A DNA stretch of 20,778 bases from assembly GCA_022844575.1 (NCBI GenBank), contig JALHLL010000024.1, positions 3,382 through 24,159 on the forward strand. Reading direction: 5' to 3'. Within the stretch, counting starts at the first letter, position 1. Each line of letters begins with the position of its first letter. Of the stretch, positions 1 to 7,000 are shown one piece after another. The stretch comes from a bacterium. Lineage in GTDB: Bacteria > Bacteroidota > Ignavibacteria > Kapaibacteriales > UBA961. The notes below the pieces were generated by a model. That model saw only the letters and a program-made list of their open reading frames with translations, was not told the DNA's origin and did not search any database. Both the position numbers and the translations under genes were made by a program.

Positions 1-73
1 GGTTAAGCCGACTTGCAAAAGAACGTAATTGACCGACTATATTCTGTCGTGGCTGAACTTGTAAATCTGCCAT
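1..73 (-). CDS. fliF: Flagellar MS-ring protein FliF, N-terminal fragment
   Basis: A partial gene runs off the left edge. Reading the minus strand from an ATG at 71-73 gives 24 residues beginning MADLQVQPRQNIVGQLRSF, with no stop. A GAG-containing ribosome binding site (AGAGTAATAGT) lies just upstream, and the start is 21 bases after the fliE stop. FliF forms the inner-membrane MS ring on which the flagellar motor is built, and it normally follows fliE in basal-body operons. The call rests mainly on that gene order and on the soluble polar N-terminus typical of FliF, because the transmembrane and ring-building domains lie outside the window. Identity is likely but not proven by 24 residues. 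Confidence 0.66.
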   Translation of the reverse strand, partial: MADLQVQPRQNIVGQLRSFASRLN

Positions 74-94
74 ACTATTACTCTATATAATTGA

Positions 95-415
95 TTAAAC
101 CTGAATACGAATAAGTTCCCGATATGTATCGAGCGATTTATTCCTTAATTCAAGCAATAATTGAAATGTGGTTTTTGCTTTTTCAGCCGAAATCATAACA
201 TCATGCAAATCAATCGGCTCACCCTTTACAAATTTTACCGTATTATCAGCAGAGTCAATTTGTGTTTCGTTTACCTCACCGATAAAACCCTTTAATGAAT
301 CCACAAACGATTCTTGTTTAATATCATCGGGACTTTGTATTGTACCTGATTCAAACCTTTGTAATTCTACCGGTTTGAACAATTGTTTTATCGGATTTGT
401 TTCATTTGTTACCAT
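95..415 (-). CDS. fliE: Flagellar hook-basal body protein FliE
   Basis: A 106-residue protein of the usual FliE size (about 100-110). FliE is the small export-dependent protein that joins the MS ring to the proximal rod. The C-terminal half carries the family signature: an HDVMISAEKA stretch (roughly residues 71-80) followed by an amphipathic helix containing TTFQLLLELRNK and the terminal YRELIRIQV. The N-terminal 60 residues are poorly conserved, as is normal for FliE. The start is supported by a strong ribosome binding site (AAAGGAG) 8 bases before the ATG. It lies 19 bases after the preceding unknown gene and 21 bases before fliF, so it is clearly part of the flgB-flgC-x-fliE-fliF operon. 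A CAATTG hexamer at 380-385 is a predicted target of the neighbouring restriction system. Confidence 0.95.
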   Translation of the reverse strand: MVTNETNPIKQLFKPVELQRFESGTIQSPDDIKQESFVDSLKGFIGEVNETQIDSADNTVKFVKGEPIDLHDVMISAEKAKTTFQLLLELRNKSLDTYRELIRIQV

Positions 416-434
416 GTGTTTTCTCCTTTATTGC

Positions 435-743
435 TTATGCTCTGCCATCAAAAATCGTTCCCTTTGTGTATTCATCTTTCCGTACCGACCCTTTATTTGT
501 AAACACCTCATATTGTTCTTTTTGTACAAAATCTTGCGTATAATGTTTTGTAAAAAAACTATTGGAACGCAAGGTTGTTTGCTCTTTGGAAACGGAACTT
601 TTCGTTTCCTTCGTATTTTCTTTTTTTTCCCGAACTCCCAATTCAATATCAAAAGCATCGGTAATTACTTCTCGCCTTCGCTCCGGCAAAGTGGGTCTGT
701 TACCAGCAGCTTGTGAATATGCTCTAACCGCATTAATATTCAT
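435..743 (-). CDS. Uncharacterised protein encoded between flgC and fliE
   Basis: A 102-residue hydrophilic, Lys/Glu-rich protein with no signal peptide or membrane segment, starting MNINAVRAYSQAAGNRPTLP. I do not recognise the family. It starts 12 bases after the flgC stop and ends 19 bases before fliE. Its ribosome binding site (GGGTGA) overlaps the end of flgC, which implies translational coupling within the basal-body operon. Many flagellar operons go straight from flgC to fliE, so this is an extra component. A short, charged, probably disordered protein in this position could be an assembly factor, export chaperone or rod-associated protein, but nothing in the sequence decides this. Other open frames on both strands here are less credible because they lack ribosome binding sites and operon spacing. 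Confidence 0.75.
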   Translation of the reverse strand: MNINAVRAYSQAAGNRPTLPERRREVITDAFDIELGVREKKENTKETKSSVSKEQTTLRSNSFFTKHYTQDFVQKEQYEVFTNKGSVRKDEYTKGTIFDGRA

Positions 744-755
744 CGAAATTCACCC

Positions 756-1241
756 TTAGATTTCCAATGACTCACGCGCCATATTTTTAGCCGATGAAAT
801 AACGGAGGTATTAGCTTCAAATGAACGTTGCGCGCTAATCATTTCCACCATTTCCGTAACAATATTTACATTAGGCATTTCCACATATCCCTCTTCATTT
901 GCATCGGGATGTGATGGATCATATACTTTTCTCGGCGGCGAATTATCGTTCACCACTTGGGTTGTAACGGCTTTCGTATCTTTATCAAATACATTTTCAC
1001 GCAAATTGCCTGCATGCGTGCCATTTGTTCCGACAACCCCAATTTGGTTTTCCAATTCCTTAAAAAAAGGTGCTTTCGGATTTGCTTTTGCAATTACCAC
1101 TTCTCTTTTATACACATCGCCGTTTTCACCGCGAGTGGTATTGGCATTCGCAATGTTTTTGGCAACGGCACTCAATCGTTGGCGTTGCACACCCAAACCC
1201 TGACTGCTTATTTTTAAGGAAGTAAAAAGATTTTCAGCCAT
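756..1241 (-). CDS. flgC: Flagellar proximal rod protein FlgC
   Basis: A 161-residue protein of typical FlgC length (about 135-165). The N-terminus has the rod/hook signature, with hydrophobic heptads followed by AVAKNIANANTT (residues 26-37), a variant of the SxNIANxxT motif. Near the middle is YDPSHPDANEEGYVEMPNVN (residues 107-126), characteristic of FlgC, and the C-terminus is the usual amphipathic helix (VEMISAQRSFEANTSVISSAKN). FlgC forms the proximal rod in the periplasm together with FlgB, FlgF and FliE, and is exported by the flagellar type III apparatus. It starts 11 bases after flgB stops and is followed after 12 bases by an unknown gene, all on the same strand. Confidence 0.97.
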   Translation of the reverse strand: MAENLFTSLKISSQGLGVQRQRLSAVAKNIANANTTRGENGDVYKREVVIAKANPKAPFFKELENQIGVVGTNGTHAGNLRENVFDKDTKAVTTQVVNDNSPPRKVYDPSHPDANEEGYVEMPNVNIVTEMVEMISAQRSFEANTSVISSAKNMARESLEI

Positions 1242-1252
1242 AATTTCATCGT

Positions 1253-1675
1253 TTATTGATTAGAACCCCTAATTGCATTTTGCATTCCCTGAAAAAACTT
1301 TTGAGTCATTCGGGAAGCAAAACGAAAACGTATCTGATTTTGCGCTAATTCCGACATTTCCTTATCAACATTTACATGACTCTCGCCGCTAAAAAGTCGT
1401 TCGGGTTCCGGCACTGCCGAAGGTTCACCCTCGCCTTTAATTTCCGAATCGTTCAATGAACCCACAGGCATATGTCTGTCATCGCCCCGTGTACCGCGTA
1501 ATACGGTTTGTTGTTTCTCGAACTCTTCTTCAAACTTTACTCTTTGAGGTCTATATATCGGGGATGTGGCATTTGCCATATTGGTAGCAATGGTTTGCTG
1601 CCTCATGGCATATGCATCCAAAGCTCTGTTCATGAGCGGTAAACGCCCTTTAGTAAACAGATGATCATGTATCAT
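1253..1675 (-). CDS. flgB: Flagellar proximal rod protein FlgB
   Basis: A 140-residue protein matching FlgB in length and position. An N-terminal amphipathic helix with AYAMRQQTIATNMANATSPI (residues 22-41) is the FlgB form of the rod signature. The centre is Pro/Gly/Asp rich. The C-terminal region contains NVDKEMSELAQNQIRF, typical of FlgB. FlgB is the innermost rod subunit and contacts FliE. It is the first gene visible in the operon. The ATG at 1673-1675 is preceded by GGGGAG at a spacing of 8. Upstream there is a 400-base stretch without a convincing gene, so the operon promoter is expected there. Confidence 0.96.
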   Translation of the reverse strand: MIHDHLFTKGRLPLMNRALDAYAMRQQTIATNMANATSPIYRPQRVKFEEEFEKQQTVLRGTRGDDRHMPVGSLNDSEIKGEGEPSAVPEPERLFSGESHVNVDKEMSELAQNQIRFRFASRMTQKFFQGMQNAIRGSNQ

Positions 1676-1713
1676 ATATTCTACTCCCCGAATCTTTTAC
1701 GCATTATGCCCGG

Positions 1714-1729
1714 AACAACATCAATGCCA
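1714..1729 (-). promoter_or_regulatory. Weak sigma-54-like promoter candidate upstream of flgB
   Basis: On the minus strand the sequence TGGCATTGATGTTGTT partly matches the sigma-54 consensus TGGCAC-N5-TTGCW. The TGGCA block and the TTG block are correctly spaced, but the -12 GC is GT and the sixth base is T. Transcription would start about 28 bases upstream of the flgB ATG. Sigma-54 controls flagellar genes in many bacteria, but the mismatch at the -12 GC, normally almost invariant, makes this only a candidate. No convincing TAnnTTTG promoter with a -33 TTTG was found for this operon instead. Confidence 0.22.
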
Positions 1730-2019
1730 AGGAAAACATATACCCTTTCGTGCACGAGTAAAAGCACACAAAGCACGCAAATACGTGGCATAAGAGATTT
1801 ACATAGAAGAAGGGCTAAAAGCGGAATGTGGTTTATAATACACCAAAAGTATAATAATAGCCACCGTGAAATAGGAGGAGGACCTATTCTATTCATTGAG
1901 AATTATAACTCATTAGTCGCTCACAACGATGAACATATTAGGTGCGAATACGCAATGCGACGAAAAAATTCTTCCAATAACGAAAAAGATAAATTTCATC
2001 TCACTTAAAATGCTAACCA

Positions 2020-2045
2020 TAGTATGTAGTACACTTTGCATACTA
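2020..2045 (+). promoter_or_regulatory. Candidate C-protein operator upstream of the control gene
   Basis: A perfect 7-bp inverted repeat, TAGTATG (2020-2026) and CATACTA (2039-2045), lies just upstream of the presumed promoter of the control-protein gene. The ten bases TTGCATACTA (2036-2045) recur exactly, in the same orientation relative to the downstream gene, in front of the methyltransferase gene (3641-3650 on the minus strand). Controller proteins of type II RM systems bind inverted repeats (C-boxes) in this position and switch their own promoter on and then off. The match between the two promoters supports a C-box assignment, but binding is inferred. Confidence 0.45.
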
Positions 2046-2049
2046 AAGG

Positions 2050-2057
2050 TATCTTTG
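2050..2057 (+). promoter_or_regulatory. Bacteroidota-type -7 box (TATCTTTG) of the control gene
   Basis: TATCTTTG fits the TAnnTTTG -7 consensus of the Bacteroidota primary sigma factor. It lies 18 bases before the ATG at 2076, which gives a very short leader. A TTTG occurs upstream at 2035-2038 but with a spacing of only 11 bases, and no -33 element is seen at the usual distance of about 17-20. The promoter may therefore need activation by the C protein bound to the adjacent inverted repeat. Confidence 0.4.
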
Positions 2058-2075
2058 TGTCTAAATTTTGTAAGT

Positions 2076-2291
2076 ATGAATAAAACAAAAATTCTTGTAG
2101 TTTTTGGTAATAATGTGAGGGAAAGCAGGAGAAAAACCGGTCTTTCTCAAGAGGAACTTGCTTTTAAAGCAAATCTTCACAGAACGTATATCGGTATGAT
2201 AGAACGTGCTGAAAAAAACATTACACTAACTAACGTAGAAAAAGTTGCCAGAGCTTTAAATGTTTCTATTTGCGATTTAATTAACGAATAG
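2076..2291 (+). CDS. XRE-family control (C) protein of a type II RM system
   Basis: A 71-residue protein made of a single XRE/Cro-type helix-turn-helix: NNVRESRRKTGLSQEELAFK is helix 1-2, ANLHRTYIGMIERAEKN the recognition-helix region, and LTNVEKVARALNVSICDLI the last two helices. Size and sequence fit RM controller proteins, which dimerise on C-boxes to delay endonuclease expression until host DNA is methylated. The frame stays open upstream to 1929, but I chose the ATG at 2076 because the extra 49 codons are hydrophobic and non-homologous, and because it follows the TATCTTTG box at 2050. No clear Shine-Dalgarno is present. The endonuclease gene starts 1 base after its stop codon, so the two are co-transcribed. 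Confidence 0.88.
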   Translation: MNKTKILVVFGNNVRESRRKTGLSQEELAFKANLHRTYIGMIERAEKNITLTNVEKVARALNVSICDLINE

Positions 2292-2292
2292 T

Positions 2293-2892
2293 ATGGGAAG
2301 TTCCGAGAATCGAATACGTAGGAAGTGGCAGGATGATAGCGGAAAAAAAGCAGGGAATGCGGAAACAGCATTCTTTAGGGTTTTTGAAAAGAATTTCGAG
2401 GGTACTGAGTTTCAGATTCGTGCCAAACCGAATGAGTTAAGAAATGTATATGTGAATGTACCCTTAGGTAAATCTACTTTAAAAGAAATTTATACACCTG
2501 ATGAGCCAATTATTCAACATGGTCTTTTGCCTGATTATGCAATAGATAATATAGAAACATCTAAAACTATTTATGTGGAAGTGAAGAGGCAAGACGGCTG
2601 GGTTGAAGGAGGTAAGCGAACTGATGGTAGAGGAAATGCACATGAACGCTCGTGCAAATATTTTACACCCGGCTTACAAAAGATACTGAGGCAGCATGGA
2701 AATCTTGGTGACAACGTTTTGCCATTTTGGACTGTGTTCCAAGGTAATATCACAAGAGACCCTTGTAGAGTGAGAGAAATTACTTGTTGGTACGATGAGT
2801 TTACAGCACATTACTTTTTCTGGCGTAATTCATCCGACCAATCTGCCTTGCTAAAGCATTTCAACCGACATTTGAAACATCTGTTATTATAG
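2293..2892 (+). CDS. MunI-like type II restriction endonuclease (predicted CAATTG)
   Basis: A 199-residue PD-(D/E)XK nuclease that I recognise as MunI-like along most of its length (MunI is about 202 residues). The catalytic triad is visible as P80-D81, E96 and K98 (PD-x14-ExK), the same spacing as D83/E98/K100 of MunI. The segment KRQDGWVEGG and the loop GRGNAHERSCK (residues 112-122) correspond to the MunI/EcoRI recognition element; GNAxER contacts the AATT core in both enzymes. PFWTVFQGNITRDPCRVREI (residues 144-163) and the Tyr/Trp-rich C-terminus are also MunI-like. It lies 1 base after the control gene, and its 3' end overlaps the convergent methyltransferase by 32 bases. CAATTG specificity is inferred from similarity recalled without a search. 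Confidence 0.9.
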   Translation: MGSSENRIRRKWQDDSGKKAGNAETAFFRVFEKNFEGTEFQIRAKPNELRNVYVNVPLGKSTLKEIYTPDEPIIQHGLLPDYAIDNIETSKTIYVEVKRQDGWVEGGKRTDGRGNAHERSCKYFTPGLQKILRQHGNLGDNVLPFWTVFQGNITRDPCRVREITCWYDEFTAHYFFWRNSSDQSALLKHFNRHLKHLLL

Positions 2893-3622
2893 TTTCAGAG
2901 TAGTGTTCTTCTCTCACGTCAAGCCCCCATACCGACCACCCTTTTGGTTTTTTTCTTGCAAATAATTCGATTCGATCTTGTGTAGGGAACATTTTTTCTA
3001 TTGATTCTAATACTTCATGCGGTTTCTCACTATGTTTTCCTCTGGGACTTCGTATTAATTGCTGAATATTTCTGGCTCCACGAGGACGTGGAATCCTACC
3101 CCTTTTAAAAACTAAACACAGCTCACAATTGGATAATGTGTATTGTCCCGGATTATGGATTAGCTTATCCCAAATAAATGCAACAGTTCTGTATTCAAAA
3201 CCCCATGCTTTTCCTAATTGAATCGCCTGCTCTAAGTGTGGATTAGTTGTCCACATAAAAAGAAGACAATCATCTTTTGCTATCTGATGAATAGGTATTC
3301 GTACAAGTTCTTTAGTTTTCAAGGTAGGATACTTAAAATTAGCAGAACTGATAAAAATCTTTTTATCAATATCAAAATTTTCTGCTTTTCCACTATTATC
3401 AAACTGCATTTTTCCATTGTAATCCCAAGGTGGGTCGGCATATATAATATCGAATTTTTTATCAGGCAAGTCTGGATATAGACTCGGTAAATCATTCCTT
3501 ACTGTTCTTCTCTCTTGTTCAGCATTGTATATTGTATATCCTGTCACCCTTCCATTTTTTGGTTCATCATCAACACTTGATAAACTTTTGCTCTCAAACA
3601 GTTTCATTTTAAGTTGTTTCAT
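2861..3622 (-). CDS. Adenine-N6 DNA methyltransferase (MT-A70/DPPW type) of the RM system
   Basis: A 253-residue methyltransferase with the catalytic motif IV DPPW at residues 63-66 (IIYADPPWDYNG). Further MT-A70-class features are CLLFMWTTNPHLEQA, VAFIWDKL, and the C-terminal SEKPHEVLE and RIELFARKKPKGWSVWG. The last of these is the FxGxG-like AdoMet-binding region of this permuted class. It would methylate adenine in the site cut by the neighbouring nuclease and so protect the host. M.MunI belongs to this class. The ATG at 3620-3622 has AAGG about 7 bases upstream; a second in-frame ATG at 3604-3606 would remove five residues. It converges on the endonuclease gene with a 32-base tail overlap. 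A CAATTG lies inside the gene at 3126-3131. Confidence 0.93.
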   Translation of the reverse strand: MKQLKMKLFESKSLSSVDDEPKNGRVTGYTIYNAEQERRTVRNDLPSLYPDLPDKKFDIIYADPPWDYNGKMQFDNSGKAENFDIDKKIFISSANFKYPTLKTKELVRIPIHQIAKDDCLLFMWTTNPHLEQAIQLGKAWGFEYRTVAFIWDKLIHNPGQYTLSNCELCLVFKRGRIPRPRGARNIQQLIRSPRGKHSEKPHEVLESIEKMFPTQDRIELFARKKPKGWSVWGLDVREEHYSETIITDVSNVG

Positions 3623-3638
3623 ACGTCGCCTTGCTAAT

Positions 3639-3677
3639 CATAGTATGCAATATACAATCTTTTCAGCTATTATGCAA
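3639..3677 (-). promoter_or_regulatory. Operator-like repeats upstream of the methyltransferase gene
   Basis: On the minus strand the decamer TTGCATACTA (3641-3650) is identical to part of the inverted repeat before the control gene. A one-mismatch copy, TTGCATAATA, lies at 3668-3677. The plus-strand nonamer CATAGTATG at 3639-3647 is also identical to 2018-2026. Repeats shared by both RM promoters suggest that the C protein regulates the methyltransferase as well, as in some other C-controlled systems. The nearest copy is 18 bases before the start codon, where bound protein would block transcription or initiation. Confidence 0.4.
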
Positions 3678-3809
3678 CTTGGATTAGTGTACAGACATTT
3701 GTTTGTTTCCGAAATGTTCAACTGAAACCGTTTCAATTCAAACTCCTCTTTTATTTCTCTTCCATACAGGAAAATTTCTAAATCTTTTTGGTTTGTTCAA
3801 TAAAAGGAT

Positions 3810-3834
3810 GTCATTCTGAACAAAGTGAAGAATC
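3810..3834 (+). repeat. 25-bp dispersed intergenic repeat, copy 1
   Basis: The sequence beginning GTCATTCTGAACAAAGTGAA occurs here and, reverse-complemented and identical over 25 bases, at 8874-8898 and 14982-15006. Looser relatives occur at 7281-7344 and 8777-8843. All copies lie between genes. Here the second, inverted arm seen at the other sites is missing or degraded. Confidence 0.85.
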
Positions 3835-3955
3835 TATCTATTCAGGTTTTTCAAGGTGAATTTTAGAGAATTGCCTATGGAGTTAAACCCGATCATACTA
3901 AGCCCGAAGCAAAAACTACGATGTTTTTGGAACATTTTCCGGCATTAGTCGGTAC

Positions 3956-4000
3956 ATAGGGTATATTAATGGATATTACTATGATTGTAATATACCCTAT
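3956..4000. promoter_or_regulatory. Perfect 13-bp inverted repeat upstream of the 1060-aa gene
   Basis: ATAGGGTATATTA (3956-3968) and TAATATACCCTAT (3988-4000) are exact reverse complements separated by 19 bases. The right arm ends 47 bases before the ATG at 4048. There is no U-tract directly after it and no gene ends just upstream, so an operator or a structured 5' leader is more likely than a terminator. Which of the two cannot be decided from sequence. Confidence 0.5.
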
Positions 4001-4047
4001 ATTTACATAGTTGTATAGACTCGTGTTACAATTCGTGAAGATTAACT

Positions 4048-7000
4048 ATGAGACAATGCTGTACCATTTTCTTTTTGGTGCTTGCGTCCGCTTTTTCCCT
4101 CTATTCACAGAATGAAGCGACTAATTGGTATTTTGGTGAAGGAGCGGGACTTACCTTTAAGCGTGGTTTTCCCGAAGTACTTGACGGTGGTAAAGTCAAA
4201 GTTTATGAGGGTTGTGCTGTAATGTCCGATAAAAGAACAGGCGAGCTTCTCTTTTATACCGATGGTGTTACTGTTTGGAATTCACGGCATGCAGAAATGA
4301 CGGGTGGTAAGGGATTAAAAAGCGGCAATTCTTCAACACAAAATACCCTTATTGTACCTAATCCGATAAACGACAAACTTTATTACATTTTTACGGTTCC
4401 CGACCTTACCTCAACGACCTTTGATCCTGTTTCCTCAATGTACTATTCCGAAGTAAATTTGGAAAATCCCGATGGAGTAGTCCAAAAAAAGAATATTCCT
4501 TTAATGGATAGCGTAAGCGAAAAGTTAACAGGTACAATTGCGTGCGAAGATGGCGGTTATTGGGTTTTGGCGCATCACAGAACAAAAGCCATATTTTATG
4601 CTTATCGTGTTAAAGAGGATATTGACACAATTCCGGTTATTTCCGATTTTGGCAATGAATTCAATACGGCTTTTGCAGGTAGTATGAAATTTTCGCCCGA
4701 CGGTACAAAGATTGCAACGGCAACAAATGTGTTTAGTACATTAGCTCCTCCTATGCTTTTTTTGTTCAGTTTTAACAAAAGTACCGGTGTTGTAGAGAAA
4801 AGAATGAAAATTGACACATATCAGCCCGATGAGGATTATATTTACGAATTGTACGGCTTAAGTTTTTCACCGGATAATACAAAACTGTATGCTTCGGGTT
4901 TTCATAATATTGTACAATATGATATTACATTACAAAACGAAGGCGCAATAGCAAATTCTAAAAAAGAAATAGCGAAGGGTGATTTTTTGGGCATGCAATT
5001 AGCACCGGATAAAAAAGTATATATTTCTCATCGGAAGAATTTTGCGTACAGTATTTTTTCCATCGAGAAACCGAATGAATCAGGTGTTAAATGTAGTTTA
5101 GTTAAAAGTAATTTGGATATTCCTATATTTGACGGTTTTCCTAATTTTATGGATTATATTTTTGAGGAAAATTATGTGGGCGATTGTCTTAATCACTTTA
5201 GTACTTTGGAAGATATCAATCTTTGTGTTGGAAATGTATTTACACTTACACATAAAAATTCACGGAACATTACAAATAGAAAATGGATAATAGAAAATGC
5301 CGAAATCTTATCGGAAGAAGATAGTGTTATAAAAGGAACAATTAATAAGGCAGGTAAATATAAAGTTACGCTTACCTTTTCCGCACGCGGACTTACGGAC
5401 ACTCTTCATTGTTATATTAATGTTACATCCGAAAAACCAATAGCAAATGCAGGAAAAGACATTTCAGTATGTTTAGTAAACGATTCCGTCTCCACAGTAA
5501 TAGGTGCGCCATCCGTCGTTGATAATATATATTCGTGGATACCTATCGAGGGATTAAATAATCCGAAATCTGCCAACCCTCTTGTCACACTTGCCGAAAA
5601 TAGAACATATATTCTTACCGTTACCAATAAATTGGGATGTATAGCTTCCGATACCGTTACGGTATCCGTTCTGAAAAATAATATTAAAACAAGCAATGAT
5701 GTCGCTTTATGTATAGGAAGTACTGCACAATTATCCGTTACAGGAAGCGTTAACTATACCTGGTCACCCGGTTCATCGCTTGATGATTCGACAAGCTCGA
5801 CCCCTATAGCAAAACCAACTAAAACTACAGTATATAAAGTTGTGGGTGATAATGGTACATGTAAGGATTCGGCTTATGTAACAATCTATGTATCCGATTA
5901 TCCTATTACCGATAAGGCAGAGGATAAAAAAACATGTCCGCGCACACCAATACAAATAGGAAATCCGGCACAAAAAGATTATACATATTCATGGTTTCCT
6001 ACACTCTATTTAGATAATCCTACTATCGCGCAGCCGATATGTACCCCGGTTGATGATATACAGTATATCCTCACCATTCGTAATGCCTTTGGTTGCCCCA
6101 TATATGATACAATCAACATTAGTGCGGGAAGTGGATTACCTTTGCGTACGAATGGCGATAGACCCTTATGCATAGGTGGTATAACACAATTATCGGCAGA
6201 GGGTGCAGATACATATGAATGGACACCTCATGAAGGATTGGATAATCCTACCATATCCAATCCGATGGCTAATCCCCAACAAACAACACGTTATTATGTA
6301 AAAGGGATAAAAGGTGATTGTTACGCAATAGATAGTTTGCTTATAACAATAGTGTCCAAACCCGATATTACTGTTGATATAGCTGATACGGTTATATGTG
6401 CGGGTGAAAAGGTTTTATTATCTGCATCGGGTGCTGATATTTATCGTTGGACACCAAATACCGGACTTGAGAATCCCGACTCATCGCATACAATGGTACA
6501 ACCTGCAAAAACTACGGAATATACAGTTGAGGGAATTAAAAACGGATGCAGTTCAACAAAAAAAGTATTGGTAAGAATATTAGATAAAGATACGTTTCCT
6601 TTACGTCTTGTATTACCCTCAAACACCTATTACCGCCCGGGTGATATTGTATCGCTTTATTGTCAAGTGCCGGATGGGTTTTCGGAAATAATATTTACAA
6701 TACATTTCCAGGCATGCTGTATTATGTATAATAATATGGGTGCAAGTACGGTTAATTCGAGCATTATAGCGCAGAATGACAGCAGTGTAACAGTACGTGT
6801 AACAAGCATTAATAAACAAGGCGGAGATATTGCCCTTAATTTTATTCCATTATTGCCGCCGGATAAACGATTAAAAGAACAATTTGAAATAGAAATAAAA
6901 TATCAATCGGCACAGTGTATAAAAGTATATGGCATAGGTACGGAGTTATTGTATGATAAAGGTTGTGCATGGGATATGCGCGGGGTACGTGAGGTAGGAA

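Larger units (their letters stand above)
1676..2075. other. 400-base non-coding stretch between flgB and the RM system
   Basis: This divergent intergenic region must hold the promoters of the flagellar operon (minus) and of the RM control gene (plus). Open frames of 71 and 115 codons cross it, but they have no ribosome binding site at their starts and no recognisable content. The visible structure is a palindromic CGTGCACG near 1757, an AATAGG/CCTATT inverted repeat at 1870-1888 around a purine-rich AGGAGGA loop, and the regulatory motifs described separately at 2020-2057. Confidence 0.6.
3623..4047. other. 425-base intergenic region with a dispersed repeat and an inverted repeat
   Basis: The region holds the methyltransferase promoter with its operator-like repeats at the left, one copy of the 25-bp dispersed repeat (3810-3834), and a perfect 13-bp inverted repeat (3956-4000) just before the next gene. 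A short open stretch at about 3863-3959 reads RIAYGVKPDHTKPEAKTT and onwards to a TAG. It might be a decayed coding remnant, but it has no start and I cannot name it. Confidence 0.5.

Noticed and set aside
1661..2008. Open frames of 115 codons (plus) and 71 codons (minus) in the flgB upstream region
   Set aside because: No ribosome binding site, no recognisable content, and they occupy the region where divergent promoters must be.
1929..2075. Upstream extension of the control-protein gene by 49 codons
   Set aside because: The added part is hydrophobic, unlike any C protein, and covers the probable operator and promoter. The ATG at 2076 gives the standard C-protein length.
3863..3959. Short protein-like stretch RIAYGVKPDHTKPEAKTT
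   Set aside because: Only about 32 codons, no start and no family match; could be chance or a decayed remnant, so it is not called as a gene.
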